Below, piece by piece: positions 24,085 through 36,876 of a stretch of DNA of 64,000 nucleotides. Where the stretch lies: NCBI GenBank assembly GCA_034387635.1, contig JAOANU010000017.1, forward strand, positions 124,001 through 188,000. Reading direction: 5' to 3'. The DNA is from Rhodosporidiobolus odoratus (lineage: Eukaryota > Basidiomycota > Microbotryomycetes > Sporidiobolales > Sporidiobolaceae). Under the pieces are notes generated by a model. The model was not told the DNA's origin. It made no database searches and saw nothing but the letters and a program-made list of their open reading frames with translations. Each line of letters starts with the position of its first letter. Position 1 is the first letter of the stretch. The position numbers and the translations under genes were made by a program.

Positions 24085-27000
24085 CTAAACAGTCGGACCG
24101 AGATCCAAAGCACCGAGCAACTGCTCATAGACGTGCTTGTAGCTCCAAGGCCCACCCTTCAACCTCTTGATGTCAACACAGTACATCCGGTCGAGGTTCT
24201 TCACCCTAGTCAACTCGACCGCGAACCTAACCTCGTCGCCACCATCGGCGCTCTTCTCGCCGCCGTAGACAGGCATGGGCTGAGGCGACGAGAGGGAGAG
24301 CATCGAGAATTGCGAGACGGAACTCGTCATCGGCGACGAGAGCGGGTCAATTTCGGTGTCAAAGTGCAACGGCGTGGTCGGGGTGGCAGGAGGGAGCGTT
24401 CCGAGCGTAGCGGACGAGGAAAGGCCGGGCGATCTGCCGCTGCGGTTGAAGATCGAGCGGAAGCTCATCGAAGGGGACTGAGGCATCGAAGGGGAGGAGG
24501 GAAGGCCGCTGCGACGGTCGAGAGAGCCCGAAGCGGCGACGACGGAAGCATTGCCGAGGAGGGGGGAGTGCGAAACGCGGTTGGAAGCGGCGAATGCTTT
24601 CTTGCGGCTCTTGCGCACGCATTTGATCTCTGCGGGTGGTGAAAGTGCACGGTCAGTTTGGAAAGAGTCGACAATGAAGCGATCTGGGACGTACTAAACT
24701 CGCCCTCCATTGCCATGTCGACGCCCATATTCCACAGCACATTCTTGATCTCGAGAATGACCTCGGTCGGTACGCGGTAAGTCACGGCGTTCTTGTCGAG
24801 GGCACCCTGATGAAGGCGGAGTTTGGCGGGCACGAAGGTCGGCGCGGAGGAAGCAGCAGCAGGGGCAGTCGGCGAGCCCACCGAGGTCGCGACTGTCGAG
24901 GTTGTCGTCTGGCTGAACTGGCTGCTCTGAGCTCCGGACGGGGTCCTCGAAGAAGGCTGGGATTCGGGCTGAGGCCCGGCGGACGAGATTACGAGCGAGG
25001 GCGCGCGGTCGGTACGAACCGAATCTACGGGTTCGAGGAAGGGAGGGGCGGAAGGAGCTGAGGCAGTGGGCGTAGTAGCTCCATCGCGCATGCTGGTGTT
25101 GCTTGACGCCGGCGCTTCCGCTGCCAACGACGAAGGCGGGCGCGACCCAGCCCGGCGGTCGTCAAAGTCCGTCGGGATAGGCTGGAGAAGCCCGTCGCCC
25201 TTGGTACTCTTGCGGCGGAACCAATCCATGACCGCCTTGGCCTTTCCGGAAGGAGTAGTCTGACCGCTGGTTCCCCAGTTCGCTTCGAGGTCCGTGGATA
25301 ACCGCCTTGAGGATGTTATGGAAGCGGCAGCGGGGCGAGCCCATCCGGGCTGCGGTACAGGACGCACAGTAGGGACGGGGGGAGGAAGCATATCCGGCTG
25401 CTGATCCTGACGAGCGGTGTTCGAGCGGTTTCGGGACGCGGCGTTCTGACCTTCGGCGTACGCCCTCCCTTGCTTCGGCTTCGCTCCCATGCTGTTGCGG
25501 AAGGGCTGAAGAGACAGCGCCTTCTGCCGCCTGTTAGGCTTGCGGCGGTTCGTAACCTCGTCGAGCGGAGTCTCCCTGCCTGACTGTGAGACGGGGGTTT
25601 CGCTGCGCGAAGATGGCCGGGACGACCGGTCGTTGTTTGGTACCGATCCGCCAAGGAGTTGACGAATGGAGAAGCGGTCGGCGGAAGGAGCATGACGATG
25701 ACGGCTGGTGTTCGAGGAAGCTGAAGGAGCGCGAGAGGCCTGGGTGGCGGCGGACGACTGACTCGCTGCGCTGATCTTAGCACGAGGAGGCGCTTCAGCA
25801 TCTGCGGCGGGCGGTTGCGGTAGCGCGGGGACGGTAGGAATAGGCTGCTCCAAGGGGACGATGGAGGGGACGGGAGAACCGGAGCTCTTGCGCTTCCGAG
25901 GGGTGCCGTTGAGCAGACTAGGTGAAGTTGGAGCGTCGGGAGTGGGCGAAGCGTGAGTAGCAGTGGGAGTCGCGGGGAAAGGAACGATGGGGGGAGTGGA
26001 GGGACGAGCGGGGACTCCAGAGAGTTCGTTTCCGCTTGCTGGCACAGCCTCCGGTGATGGTCGCTCCTCAGCGACAGACTGCTCTTCAACCTCCAACCGC
26101 TCCTCGACCGCTGGCATCTCCGGCTGCGCCAACACAGACTCTTCGGTAACCTCCGCCTCAACTTCACTTTTCTCGACAACCGGCTCGGGCTGAGCCTGCT
26201 CGAGAACCACGGTCCTCTCTTCCTCCTCCACCGGCTGCATGATGACTTCCTCCCCCGGGAACGTCTCGGTCGTTGTGCTGATGCTGACCCCACCCATACT
26301 CGGCACAGGGGAGGGCGAAGCGCTTTCCCTCGCATCGTGTACGGGAGGAATGCCCAACATGGCGGAAGAAGGCATCGGCGGCGAGCCTCCTTCTTCTGCC
26401 GTCTCCTCCGTATGAATCGCGAGTCCTTGAATAGGTCCGGAAGCCGAAAGAAGGGAAGGCGGAACCTGCTCCCTCCTGCTCCCGCGGCTGCTGGCGTGGG
26501 CGTCGTACTCGACCTGTAGAGTGGCCCGGTGCGAGGTCTTCCGGCGTCGATCTTCGGCTTCCGAGGCGGCAGGGCGGGAAGCGCTGTTCTGCCTCGACAT
26601 CGAAGGAGCCCGCTCCGACATGACTTGATCTTCGCCGGGGGTAGCGGTAGCTGCGGGGGCAGAGAGAAAAGGCACCATCGCGGATGAGGCGAGACCGGGG
26701 GAGGCGGAAGGGGCGCCCCGAGCAGTCTCGAAGGAGAATGGACCTGCCTCGGCAGCAACGAATTCGGTCTGGGTGGTTGGCGGGGAGGAGCTGACGACGT
26801 AGGCACCGGAGCGGCGGCTCGGGTTGGAGGCACCTGGAATGACGCTGGGAGAAGGTGCGCGACGACCGGATGCTGAGGTAGTGGAGGTAGTGCGGGTTCG
26901 GGGAGAGCCAGCGGGCTCCTCCAGCACTGGCGTCGGAGGCTGGGGGGTTGCAGAGGGGTAGTGCTCGAAGCCGTGCTGCGCGAGAGGAGCCGACGCGACG

Positions 27001-28826
27001 TTCGAGGCGGAGGTGACCATGGCGGAACGGTGTCGAGCAGCGGCAGGACCGGACATCCCCATCTGGCTCGTCGCCGTCTGGCTGCGAGTCATGGCCGGAG
27101 CGAGGAGACCTTGCGCAGCCATCTGCTGCTGTTGCTGCTGCTGGATGAGCCATTGTCGCTGAATGTCGAGGGCGCGGCGCTTCTGCATCTCCAGTTCCTG
27201 CGCCTGAAACTCGAGCTCCTCGACCGTCTTGTCGAAAGCGGGAGCGAACTTGCGCAGCCACGAGTGCCTAGCGACATCCTGGATGGTGCAGCGCTTGGTC
27301 GGGTCGGGGACGAGCATGCAGAGGAGAAGGTGGCGGGGTTCTTCGGTGATCCACTCGGGGAAGATGAGCGGAGTGCTGAGGATGTACTTGTAGAGCAGGT
27401 TGATGTTGTCGCCTTCGGGGTTTGCTGGGTCGTCGTCGTAGGGGAGGTAACCGGCGAGCATGGCGTAGAGGATGACACCGCAAGACCAGACATCTACCGC
27501 CGTTCCAACGTACTTTCCATCCTGCACGACGAGCTCTGGCGCCGCGTAGCACGGTGAACCGCAGGAAGTCGCCATCAAATCGACATGAGACTCGTTGAAC
27601 CGGTTGGCAAAGCCAAAGTCGGTGATGATGACGTTGCGGTTGCGGTCGAGTAGCAGGTTCTCGAGCTTGAGGTCTCGATGTACGACACCCTTCGAGTGCA
27701 AGTACGAGACACCGGAGATGAGCTGAGCGAACAGTCGAGACGCGTCGCGCTCTTTGAGGTATCGGTGAGCGAGGATGTGGTCGAAGAGCTCGCCGCCTTT
27801 GTGTATGAGCAAGAGTCAGCGTGGTATCTGAGGAGCAAAGATGAAGACGAACCAGAAGCGTATTCCAAGACGATGCCGATGTACTTGTCCGTTTCGATGA
27901 CATCGTACAGACGGACGATGTTGGGATGGCGCACCATCTATGGAAAAGGACATAAGTCGATTCCTCCCTCGAGGACAGGGAAGCGTGGCACGTACCTTGA
28001 GCACCTCGATCTCGCGTCGAACCTTTTCCCCTCGCTGAGCCGTATCCACGTTTCCCCTCCTGATGAGCTTGATCGCAACGTCCTCACCCCACCTCTCAGC
28101 ATGCACACCAAGCTTGACCTTGCCAAACTCGCCTTCCCCGAGCGTATGCAGAAGGATGTACGGCCCGAAATAGATGCGCTGCTTCGGCATCGGGTGCGGC
28201 GTGTACAGGTGCGGGTAGGGACCTTGACCTGCGAGCGACGAGCTGGCTGGCATGTAACCCACCGATTGCCTCGAGCGAGACGAGACGCTTCCACCCGGTC
28301 CTTGCGCTGCGCCGTGTACAGTGGGATGACCGTGAGCGTGCTGATAGGGAGAGGGCTGGAATGGAGGGATGGACGGAACGATGGCTGTCGATGCTGGCCG
28401 CTGAGCGTGGGCATGAGCATGCGTCGTCTGGTACGCGGCCGGAAGAGGTGGTGAAGGCATCAGGTTTGCAACTCGTTCGTCGAAGGCTTGCTGAGTCGAG
28501 CTTCTTCGAGATGCCGCGTTCGGCGTCGAGGAAGACGAGCCTGTCGTCGATCCGCCTGCCGACCGCCGCTTGTTCGGGTTGAAGGGTGGGATAACGAGAC
28601 TCGGGTCAATGGCGGGACGAGACCGGTTGGGAGCAGTCGGGTTGGGAGGAGGAGAAGGATAGGCTGTTGCAAAGTCGGGTCGTCCTTCTTGCGCGGCGGT
28701 CGAGCTGCGCTTATTTTGTCGCCGTTCTTCAAGCTGAGCGTGCTGCGGTAGCGAGGCATGCTCGCCAGAAAAGACCGGAGATTGAGGCGAAGGCGAAAGA
28801 GGAAAGGCGGCAGACGGAGTAGCCAT
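24085..28826 (-). CDS. CAMK-family Ser/Thr kinase, Kin4/Kin1-like with KA1 tail
   Basis: Four exons (28826-27996, 27937-27853, 27796-24695, 24629-24085) give 1520 residues. The kinase domain (about residues 220-500) has [53 protein letters not shown] and [20 protein letters not shown], with [19 protein letters not shown] as in fungal Kin4-type enzymes. A long disordered Ser/Pro region follows. The C-terminus is KA1-like: [14 protein letters not shown], then [20 protein letters not shown] and the final [10 protein letters not shown], a membrane or self-inhibition module in the Kin1/Kin2/AMPK group. Likely roles are polarity, septum or mitotic checkpoint control (family inference). Kin4 and Kin1 classes could not be separated by eye. 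Confidence 0.85.
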
Positions 28827-30116
28827 GGAGGGCGAACTGCGAGTTCGGACCGTACAACTCGTGTCAGCTACGTGTCTTGAGAGAAGAGGGAAGCCGGTAT
28901 GTAGACAAGCAAGGCTCGGCGGTGACCAAGGCCTTTCTTCCTCGCCGCTTGCAATGCGACGCTGGATCTGTGCCGACGAAAGAGGAAAGCTTCGAGACGA
29001 CGACGGCGACGAGCAGTCTGCGCCGGGTCAGGTGACGCTGGTGATATCCGCTGTGCTGCCTGGGGCCTTTCCCGGGCAAAGCTGAGCCCGTCTAGCCTCC
29101 CGCCAGTCGGTCGCAGCCGCAATAGAGATAACCTCGCTCGACCCGAACCTGCTCCGACGCCAGGATCGCCTCGTAAGACGGTGTAAAAGGTGTCAAGCGA
29201 CACTTCATCGTCCCTTCTGGCCTGTTCGGCGCGTCTCCCACCCCTCTCCCCGTGCACCGGCCTCACGAGTAATGAGAGCTTCAGAGTTCAGCGAGACGGC
29301 GTGCGCACCTGATGAGTCCGTGTACTGTCACTTACCGTCCCTTGTAGTGTCGTAGGCTAACGGAACTCAAAGCCGGCAAGGATGAGTCGAATAGGGAACG
29401 AGGCGGAGGGGGTATGAGCGGCTGAGGCGACGGCGAGGCTGCGAGGGGGACGGGGGATTGACTCAGTGCCTCTCAATCCGTGAACAGACGTCTGTAGTAC
29501 CTTGTAAGCTGGAGTGGAAGGTAGACAAACAAGACAGACGCGTGGAAAGGAGCGAGAGGGAGAGGGGGCGTCGAGGGAGAGGGGGCGCAAAGACGGGCGT
29601 GTTAATGGACGGATTAGAGCGTGTCGTATGCTGCTGGGACGAGTCTGCAGCGATCAATGTGGCCCACAAGTCAGCTTAGAGCGAGCGAGAACAGCGAATC
29701 GTTGGCGAAGATCCGCTTACACTCAACTCACGGCGTTCAGGGAGAAAGGGAGAACGAACCTGCTACTGGGTTGGTGAGCGTGTACCGAGCGCTTGTACTT
29801 GACCAGAGAGTAACGCACTAGCTGGGCGCACTCGAACGCGCAGCACACAGGTCGACTTTCAGCTGGATGCGAAACTCGGACGCGTGTTTTTCCTTTCTCC
29901 GGCAGGGGCAGAGAACACGCTCTCGATGCTGCTCTTTCCGGACACCAGCTCGCGATAGTGCATCTGCGCTTGCGAGGTCCCTCGCGATATGAGATCTGAG
30001 GGCGCTACTTTGAGCTGCTCGATGCTCATACAGGTTTTTCTTGCCTTTTCCTTCGAGTCGACCCTTGCGTCTAGAATGATGGGAGAAGTAGTACGGAAAT
30101 TGCAGTACAGGTCAGT
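28827..30116. other. Gene-poor upstream region of the kinase gene
   Basis: About 1.3 kb without a convincing gene on either strand. Part should be the 5' region of the kinase gene. Confidence 0.35.
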
Positions 30117-30455
30117 CTATGCGTCGTAGTCCAGAGTTTCAAAGAAGCGGCGCCGGTCCGTGAGAGGCGCGTCCTGCACAGAAAGAAAGAAAATACAATT
30201 CGAGGTTTTACGAGCATGACTTCGCGAGCCTCCTGCATCTGCGACCTCAGCGTGACTTACAAAGGCATGCAGGGTAGCTAGGTCCGCTGGACGCGGCTCT
30301 GGCGGGAAATCAGGTACATTCCTGCTGGGAACGAAAAGAAGCGGTCCTCGAATTGATTTGAGAAGGCCGACCTCTCCTTCTTCTTCTTTACCTCGCGGCA
30401 TGTCCATCCTGAATCCACACGCCTTGTCTCGCCTGAGGGCCGCCCTTCGCTGCAT
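30117..30455 (-). CDS. Possible small two-exon protein (83 residues)
   Basis: Exons 30455-30261 and 30173-30117 join in frame with a clean GTAAGT donor and a CTGTGCAG acceptor. The product contains LLKSIRGPLLFVPSRN, PPEPRPADLATLHAF and ends DRRRFFETLDYDA. The 5' end is uncertain: an acceptor-like CAG just before GATGGACATG suggests earlier exons, perhaps in 30.5-30.83 kb. No family is recognised. Confidence 0.3.
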   Translation of the reverse strand: MQRRAALRRDKACGFRMDMPRGKEEEGEVGLLKSIRGPLLFVPSRNVPDFPPEPRPADLATLHAFVSHAEVADAGGSRSHARKTSNCIFFLSVQDAPLTDRRRFFETLDYDA

Positions 30456-33400
30456 CAGTCACGCCCTTCGACGCCTGCTTTGTGAAAGACCCGCCACACT
30501 CTGCAGTTCAAGCACCGACGGCCAGACGTAGACGAAACATAGCGGCAGGAGGAGATGTAGAGGGTGGGAGCATGCGCTGTGAGAGGATTGTGGTGCAGAG
30601 GAGTACGCCCTGACAACCTTGCCAGGCGAGGTGGGCGCGGGGGAGGGAGCGAACGGTAACAGGAATACCGTAGAAGGCAGCAACAACACGTCCGGGCTCG
30701 CCGCCCATCTGTGATGATGTCTAGTAGAGGAAAGAGACAGACGAAGTAGCGAGACGGAGCGGTTGAGGAGTTCGAGGACCGGGCACTGGCGGACTCTGAA
30801 GGGCGGACGTTGCACAGGTCGGTGCGGTCCAAGTCCGTCGAGGTTAGGGTAAGCGCTTATAAGTTGAGCCTTCTGGGAAACTGTATGGGAGTAGTATTAG
30901 CGGCGGGCGGGGTGAGACACTGATCAGGGAGGTGCAGCGAGGGCTGAAGCGCTGAAGGACAGCGAGCGGCAGTACTGTAGAACGGTACGCGTTCGCCTAC
31001 GCACTGCCCTCAATGACTATTGCATCCCAGTGCGTACCCTCGTGGTAGTCGGCCTGTCGCTAATCCTCCAGATCCTTGTTTGGCGTCCCTTACCAAGAAC
31101 TGATGAGAGCGGGAAGAGGTCGAGGTGAGAGCAGGCGTAAGCTCGGCAGCCAAGGCGTGTGGGTCGGAGGCCGATGCATGGCGTGTTCAAAGTGTGCGTG
31201 TAGGTCTAGCGACTCCTGCGAGTGACAAGCGATGCGAGCAGTTTGAGGTGATGTTCGTTCGGCTCGTCACAACTCATCTAGCTCGCTCGAATGCCCGCTG
31301 GGCCGTGCAAAGTCAATCACAAGTGCTTCTCCGCACCACGCCTATCGGCACGCAGTGTCCCCGCCGTCGTCCGTCCTCCCGGCCTTAGCATCTATATCTT
31401 GCACTCACTTTCCTCCCTTGCACGGCCGCAAGACCGCAAAGCCAGCATTACAAGCACTCGAAGACACAAAGAAGCGGCTGAGGCGTCGATGGACGCAGAC
31501 GCATCTCGAAGTGCCGTCGATGTCAGCCGGAACGGAGGAGAAGGTGCTTTGTGAGGCGAGAACTCCTCGCAACGTCGCGATGGAATACGGTGGACAATGC
31601 TATATGGTAGTGTTGATGCTGCTCGCAGGGCGTAGCATTTCGATATCATGTCGGTGAACGCGCAGGTCAGCCGGCTTGTATCTTTGTTGTTTCGGTCCTC
31701 GCTCGGATCGTCCGAGTCCCGTCTTGTGCTGATCAGTGACCTTGCTCGCAGGCTAGCTGCGCATACTCGACCGCGATCGCGCGCCTCTACCGGCTCACTA
31801 CAGTCTTGGTGCTCGCCGGCGGCGCTCCCGTCCGTTCTTTTCTCCCGCTTTCACCCTGGCCAGCGTGTCATTGGCTACTCCGGTATACCTCGTTCGCCAG
31901 TGCTATAACCCCATGAACCAGCTATGAGGCTTAGGATGTGTACCCTTGACAATCGCTTCGTTCGCTAGCAGGTAGAGGAGGATGTATGAATCCTTTCATC
32001 TTGCCTTGCAGCTCACGCCGCTTCACCACTTTGCAGTCTTCCGCGCGACCTTGACCGATGCTGAGCGATGAAGGCAGGAAGGCCAGGTGAGAGATCAATC
32101 GGCTCACTTCTGAGCCTTGCATCGCAAAAGCGGATTTTTGCAAAAGCGGGGACCACCGCCTTCGGCTTCATTTTCTCCTCGGTTAGTGACGAATCGTTCA
32201 GTCTCCCTCCCCCGGGTAATATTTCGGCGTTGGCTGGATGTCTCGCCGAATGACAGCTGCTCAGTACGCTTCGGACACCCTCGCCAACTCAGATCACAGA
32301 AAACAAAGAGAGAAGGCGCTTAGTGTCCATTTTCCTTCATCACTCGAAACATTGACTTGGTCCTCCTCACCTTCATCTACCCATTTGATTCCGTGCTCGC
32401 CGCTGGCTGAAGTGTGCTCCTTGAATAGCCCGAGTGGGTTCGTACGAAATCGACGCAGCATCGCCGTTCGGCAGCACACCTTTTTTTTTTTTTCGTTCGC
32501 TCGTTCAGCCCCTTCTGCTCGTCGTGGGAAGCAGCTAAGAATGCCCACGACCCCACTCTTTGTAGTGATTTGATGTTGCAGGGGAAGGCGGTCTACCGCT
32601 TATAGCTAGCGTTACCCCTCGAATTGCTCTACTGCCAGCCTTGCGACCTTCTCGACCCGCTTGCTTTTCCTCCCGCTGCATTCTGCTCCCCCGGACATAG
32701 ACAGTGGCAACGAACACCCCCGACTGCGACAAGCGAGAGACCGTGCGGAGTCTTACATCAGAGCCAAGCAGCGGGAAGTCTGTAAGGAGATCGACAGCCT
32801 AGGACGAGGAAAAGCGCGCAGACTCTACGGCGCAGCGTGCATACGTGCACGAGTGGAGCCAGACCACAAGCGAAGATCGTACAGCTGAAAGGTCGGCACA
32901 GCTGCACACACGAGTGTTGAGTTGCCTGAATTGGTACCTAGGAATGGAAAAGAACGGCAGAAGCTGCCGTGGATGTCAGCGGATTGTCCGCCAGCCACCC
33001 TGGCAACCGAGGCAGCACCGCTTGGACTCGATAAGGCTCCGTGGACTGCCTCGTATGTGCACAGAAGGGGTGTGCACGCCGCGGACGAGACGAAACGAAG
33101 CGATGCGAGGTGAAAAGGCGGTTCGGCGAAAACGCCGGCGCTCTGCTGGACAACTGCGCGAAAGAGTCTGCAGCTTTGGGCGCAGAGATGAAGCCGCCGG
33201 AGACAGCCGCGGCACACCGTCTGACGACGACCTGATCCCGAGATGGCTGAACAGACGAGGCGCTAGGTATAGCGGTATAGAGGGCGCAGAGGGTGGCTCG
33301 ACGGGAGGATGGAGGGCTCGTCGGAGCAAGTTGCGGCACGGGATATGGATCTGCCGGGGTGAGTGTGAAGAGACATGCAATGAGGAGTTCCAAGGCCGGA

Positions 33401-34002
33401 AGAGGAAGGCGAAAGGACAAGACACGGGCTCACCTCGAGGAAGGCCCTGGGGAGGGTGCAGTGATTTTGTCAGGGCCACGCTATACATTTGACCGCATGC
33501 ACAGCCGGTCAAGCTGGACGTCCGTGGTTGCAGACGTCGATCCTCTCCTCCCGGCTCCCCCATTCTTCGTCTCACGTCGTTCTCTCGCTTGTATAGCTAC
33601 ACCTGCAGGCGTGAAGGTTTCGTCAGCTCGTCTACGGCGCTCCTACAGCAGTAACAGGCCTACGAGGTGCCGTTGACGTCTTGCAGAGCTCAGGCCGGAG
33701 ATTAACTTCATCAGCACGACTCGTTGCCTCGCCTGAAGCCCGCCAGCGCGTTCATATAGAGTGCGTTAGGGCGTATAGGTTCGCAGTGCGCATTAGCGAG
33801 TAACAGCAGCTTGTCGGCGTGCCAAGGTGAGAGTTCTCGCCAATCCTGCAAGACGTTCCGATATTGACCAGCAGGACGTGTTCCATTCCAAGCGCAGGAC
33901 TCCGATCGCGGGTACCCTGGGAGCGCTCAAGATTCCCACTAGTGCGCATAAGCCGGCCGCCACATTCCTCACTCAGGCCGACAACCGTCTCCGGAAGCAA
34001 TC
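30456..34002. other. Long gene-poor region upstream of the C2H2 gene
   Basis: About 3.5 kb where all frames are short or lack coding character. The best open stretches (30.46-30.83 kb on the - strand and 32.85-33.49 kb on the + strand) have compositions typical of chance frames in GC-rich DNA. It may hold a long regulatory region or untranslated leader for the transcription factor at 34 kb, or non-coding RNA; neither can be shown from sequence alone. Confidence 0.35.
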
Positions 34003-36253
34003 ATGGCCACTTTCGCTTCTTCCTCCTCCGTCTCTTCCCTCTCAGCACACCTTCCTCCGCCTTGTCCAGCTCACCAGTATCCGACAGTCGACCACTCCCT
34101 TCCTCTAGCTCTCAAGTCCCGCCCTATTGGTGCGTATCGTATTCCTCCAGTGATCCAACATCGCCAATTCCCTGCCTCATCTCGAACGTTGGCTAACTTA
34201 CCTTGCTCGGTGTGCAGACAGCGTACCGGTGGAGGACACTTTCACCCTCCCGAAGCCACCGCCAGCTCGCTCTCACCGTCACAACCCCGCACCCTCTTCG
34301 GCACTTCCTCCACCTCCCCGACTGACTCGCTCAACCCGCCCGGCAACTCGGATCCCCTCAGTTTTACTACCACCAAACTCGGTCAGCTGTCAGCAGCAAC
34401 CGCAACAGAGACACCGCGCACCCCATCCCTTACGAGCTGTCACGATGAGCAACCCTTCTTCGCCTCTTCTCGACTTCCAAGTCGGCCACTACCGCCGTGA
34501 CACTGAGGAAAGCACTGCCTCGGACGCCACCTACCACGGGCCCGACGCCTTCGCCTTCCCCATCGAGGATCAGTTCGACCAGCTCCACTCCTCCCCCTTC
34601 GACGGTTCTTATTCCGACTCTCCTACCCTCTGCGATACCGTGCAAAAAGTCCCCTTTTCGCCCGCTTACAACTGCAACATGTGCGGCTGGTCCACCTCGT
34701 CAGGTGACCACTTCGACTATCATCTTCGGGCACACGACGGCGACTGCCTCTTCCAGTGCTCCGTAGAAGGTTGCGAGGCAGCATTCGCTCATGCGGACGA
34801 ACTCGTCGGTCACTCGAGCCGTCACTCGAGCCACCCGGTAGGGTTCAAGTCAGGAGCCGGCGTCAAGCGGTCTTGGGATGAAGAGGACCAGTATGAGCAG
34901 TGGCCGGGTACGCCTTCCCGCACTCTCAAACGGGTCTGCGTCGAGCCCATCACGCCGATTACTCCTTCCACGACCTACAACCTGTATGCTGGCTCGCAGT
35001 CGGCGCCGGCTCGACCATCGAGCGTAGGGGTTTCCCGCACCCTCTCCTACGACGCACCAGTACAGCATATGCCGCCCTTCCTTCGCCACAACTCCTACGA
35101 CGGTATCGCGTCTTCGCAGCGCGGCACTTTTGCTCGCGATGTTGACTACTCCACGGAAGGACTCGCACTTCCTCAAGACGCCCCTTCTAGCTCGGTCACC
35201 CAAACCTTCACGATCCCCTCGACCCCTACCAGCTCTTCCTCCTACACCACGTACCCTCCGCAAGCCTCGCCGTCATGCCTCGAAGGCCCGAGTACCGTCC
35301 CTCGCTCTCGCCAGCCTCGAGCTCTCCTCGACTCTCCGCACAACATCACCTCGTCGGCGCCCTTGGACCGCGGTCGTTTCCAGCCGTACCCGGACGTTAC
35401 GTCTGCCTCGATGGTCATCTCGCAATCTCTTCCACAGACGCACGAGCACTGCCAGACCCCAAGCCGCCTGAGGACACGGAAACTCGAGGACGAATTCGAC
35501 CAGTTCTCACCCCCCGTCACCCACATCTCGGGCCCTCAGGTGCAGCAGCAGTACTGCTCGCCGTCGCAGTTGCACTCCCCAGTCTCTCCGGAGCACATCA
35601 CTGGCCCAGTACTCGTCTCCATCCCGGCACCCGTGGTCATGCAAGGCGCCACCTCTCCTTCCTCTCGCCGATCCTCGACTTCGTCCAACTACACTCCCCA
35701 ACAACAAGCGCTCGTCTCTGCCGCCTCTATGAACCGACTCCTCGCCCGTCTCCCCACCTCGCCGCGATCTTACTCGCCGCCAGCTGGCGAACCCGTCTCT
35801 CCCCCTGCTCCCTCTCTCTTCGACTTGCCGGATCAACCTACCGTCTCGGCCATTCACCCTCGCTACCGAGAACCTGCACCTGTCTCGCCTGCCCAGATGT
35901 CAGCAGTCAAGCAGCAGGAGAAGACGCACTTCTGCGCGGCCGCAGGGTGCGGCAAGAGCTTTAAGAGGCTCGAGCACTTGAGACGCCACGAGAGGACACA
36001 CACGCTCGAAAAGCCTTACGGCTGCGATGTGCCGGGCTGCGGACGGTTCTTCAGGTGCGCCATCTTGCTTTCGTTCTTGATTAGGAACAGCAGAACTGAC
36101 CTTCCGCTCTCCCACAGTCGTTCGGACAACCTTGCCCAGCACCGCAAGACGCACGAGAAGAACGGCAAGACTACGAGGGCCATGCAGGCTCGAGCCGCCG
36201 CAGCCGCCGCGGTGGCGTCCATGACCAACAACTCCGTCGTTTGGTCAAATTGA
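34003..36253 (+). CDS. C2H2 zinc-finger transcription factor
   Basis: Three exons (34003-34129, 34218-36054, 36118-36253) give 699 residues; an in-frame ATG at 34445 is a strong alternative start, giving 581. Near residues 200-255 is a degenerate zinc-finger pair (CNMCGWSTSSGDHFDYHLRA and CSVEGCEAAFAHADELVGH). The C-terminus has two canonical fingers: CAAAGCGKSFKRLEHLRRHE and CDVPGCGRFF spliced to SRSDNLAQHRKTH. FKRLEHLRRHxRTHTxExP with FSRSDNLxQHxxTH resembles the fingers of Msn2-type and Ste12-type fungal regulators, but no STE homeodomain is present. The middle is Ser/Pro-rich, as in activation regions. An Ala run and a short tail follow the fingers. The last intron (63 nt) is frame-neutral and splits finger 2. 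Confidence 0.88.
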
Positions 36254-36876
36254 TCGGCTCGTTTCTCACCTCACCTTGCATGACTTTGTTCTTCCCGTCC
36301 GAACCGGCTGTATCGTTTGTCACCCTCTCGCGTATGATTTGCACAGCTGTACCTCTCCTGCCTCATACATCGAACGGGCGTTCTTGCCGTTTCGCGCTTT
36401 ACCCCTTTCCCTTTCGCATTCTCTCTCTTCATCCCTCTGGCCTGTTCGTATCTATCCCCCCAGCACTACCGTCATTCCCTCATACCCCCCTTGCAGCATC
36501 GTTACATTCTAGCAAACGCAGCTCTAGCAAGTGCGAAATAGCAATTCCAGCTCATTTTTTTTTTTCTTCCTCATTCTCCTGGCTGGTTCTGTGGCGAATG
36601 GCTAGCTTTGCTGCGCTCTTCTCGGTAGCGTGGTCGCGTGAGCCATCATAGCGCATTCGCAAGGCTAGCTCTAGCTGGACGGTCGATGCACGGTCGCGAT
36701 CCATTTCCGCCCGCCGCGGCCTTCTCTCTTCTCTCTCCTGTCTTCATCTCATTTCTCCCCGCTATACTTATCAACCAGTAGGCCGGACCTACTGTACACT
36801 CGACACATCACCGTAAGACAACTGCAACACCGCACGCTCGCTTTCTCCCGCTCCGACCTCTCTCTGTATCTCAACC
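36254..36876. other. 3' flank of C2H2 gene and promoter of GPI protein
   Basis: Pyrimidine-rich on the + strand, with a T-run near 36545. A short AT-rich box (CTATACTTATCAACC) lies about 110 bp before the start at 36877 and could be a core promoter. No gene was seen. Confidence 0.4.

Noticed and set aside
32845..33492. 215-codon + strand frame
   Set aside because: Arg/Gly-rich composition without domains, bounded by GC-rich sequence where long chance frames are common.
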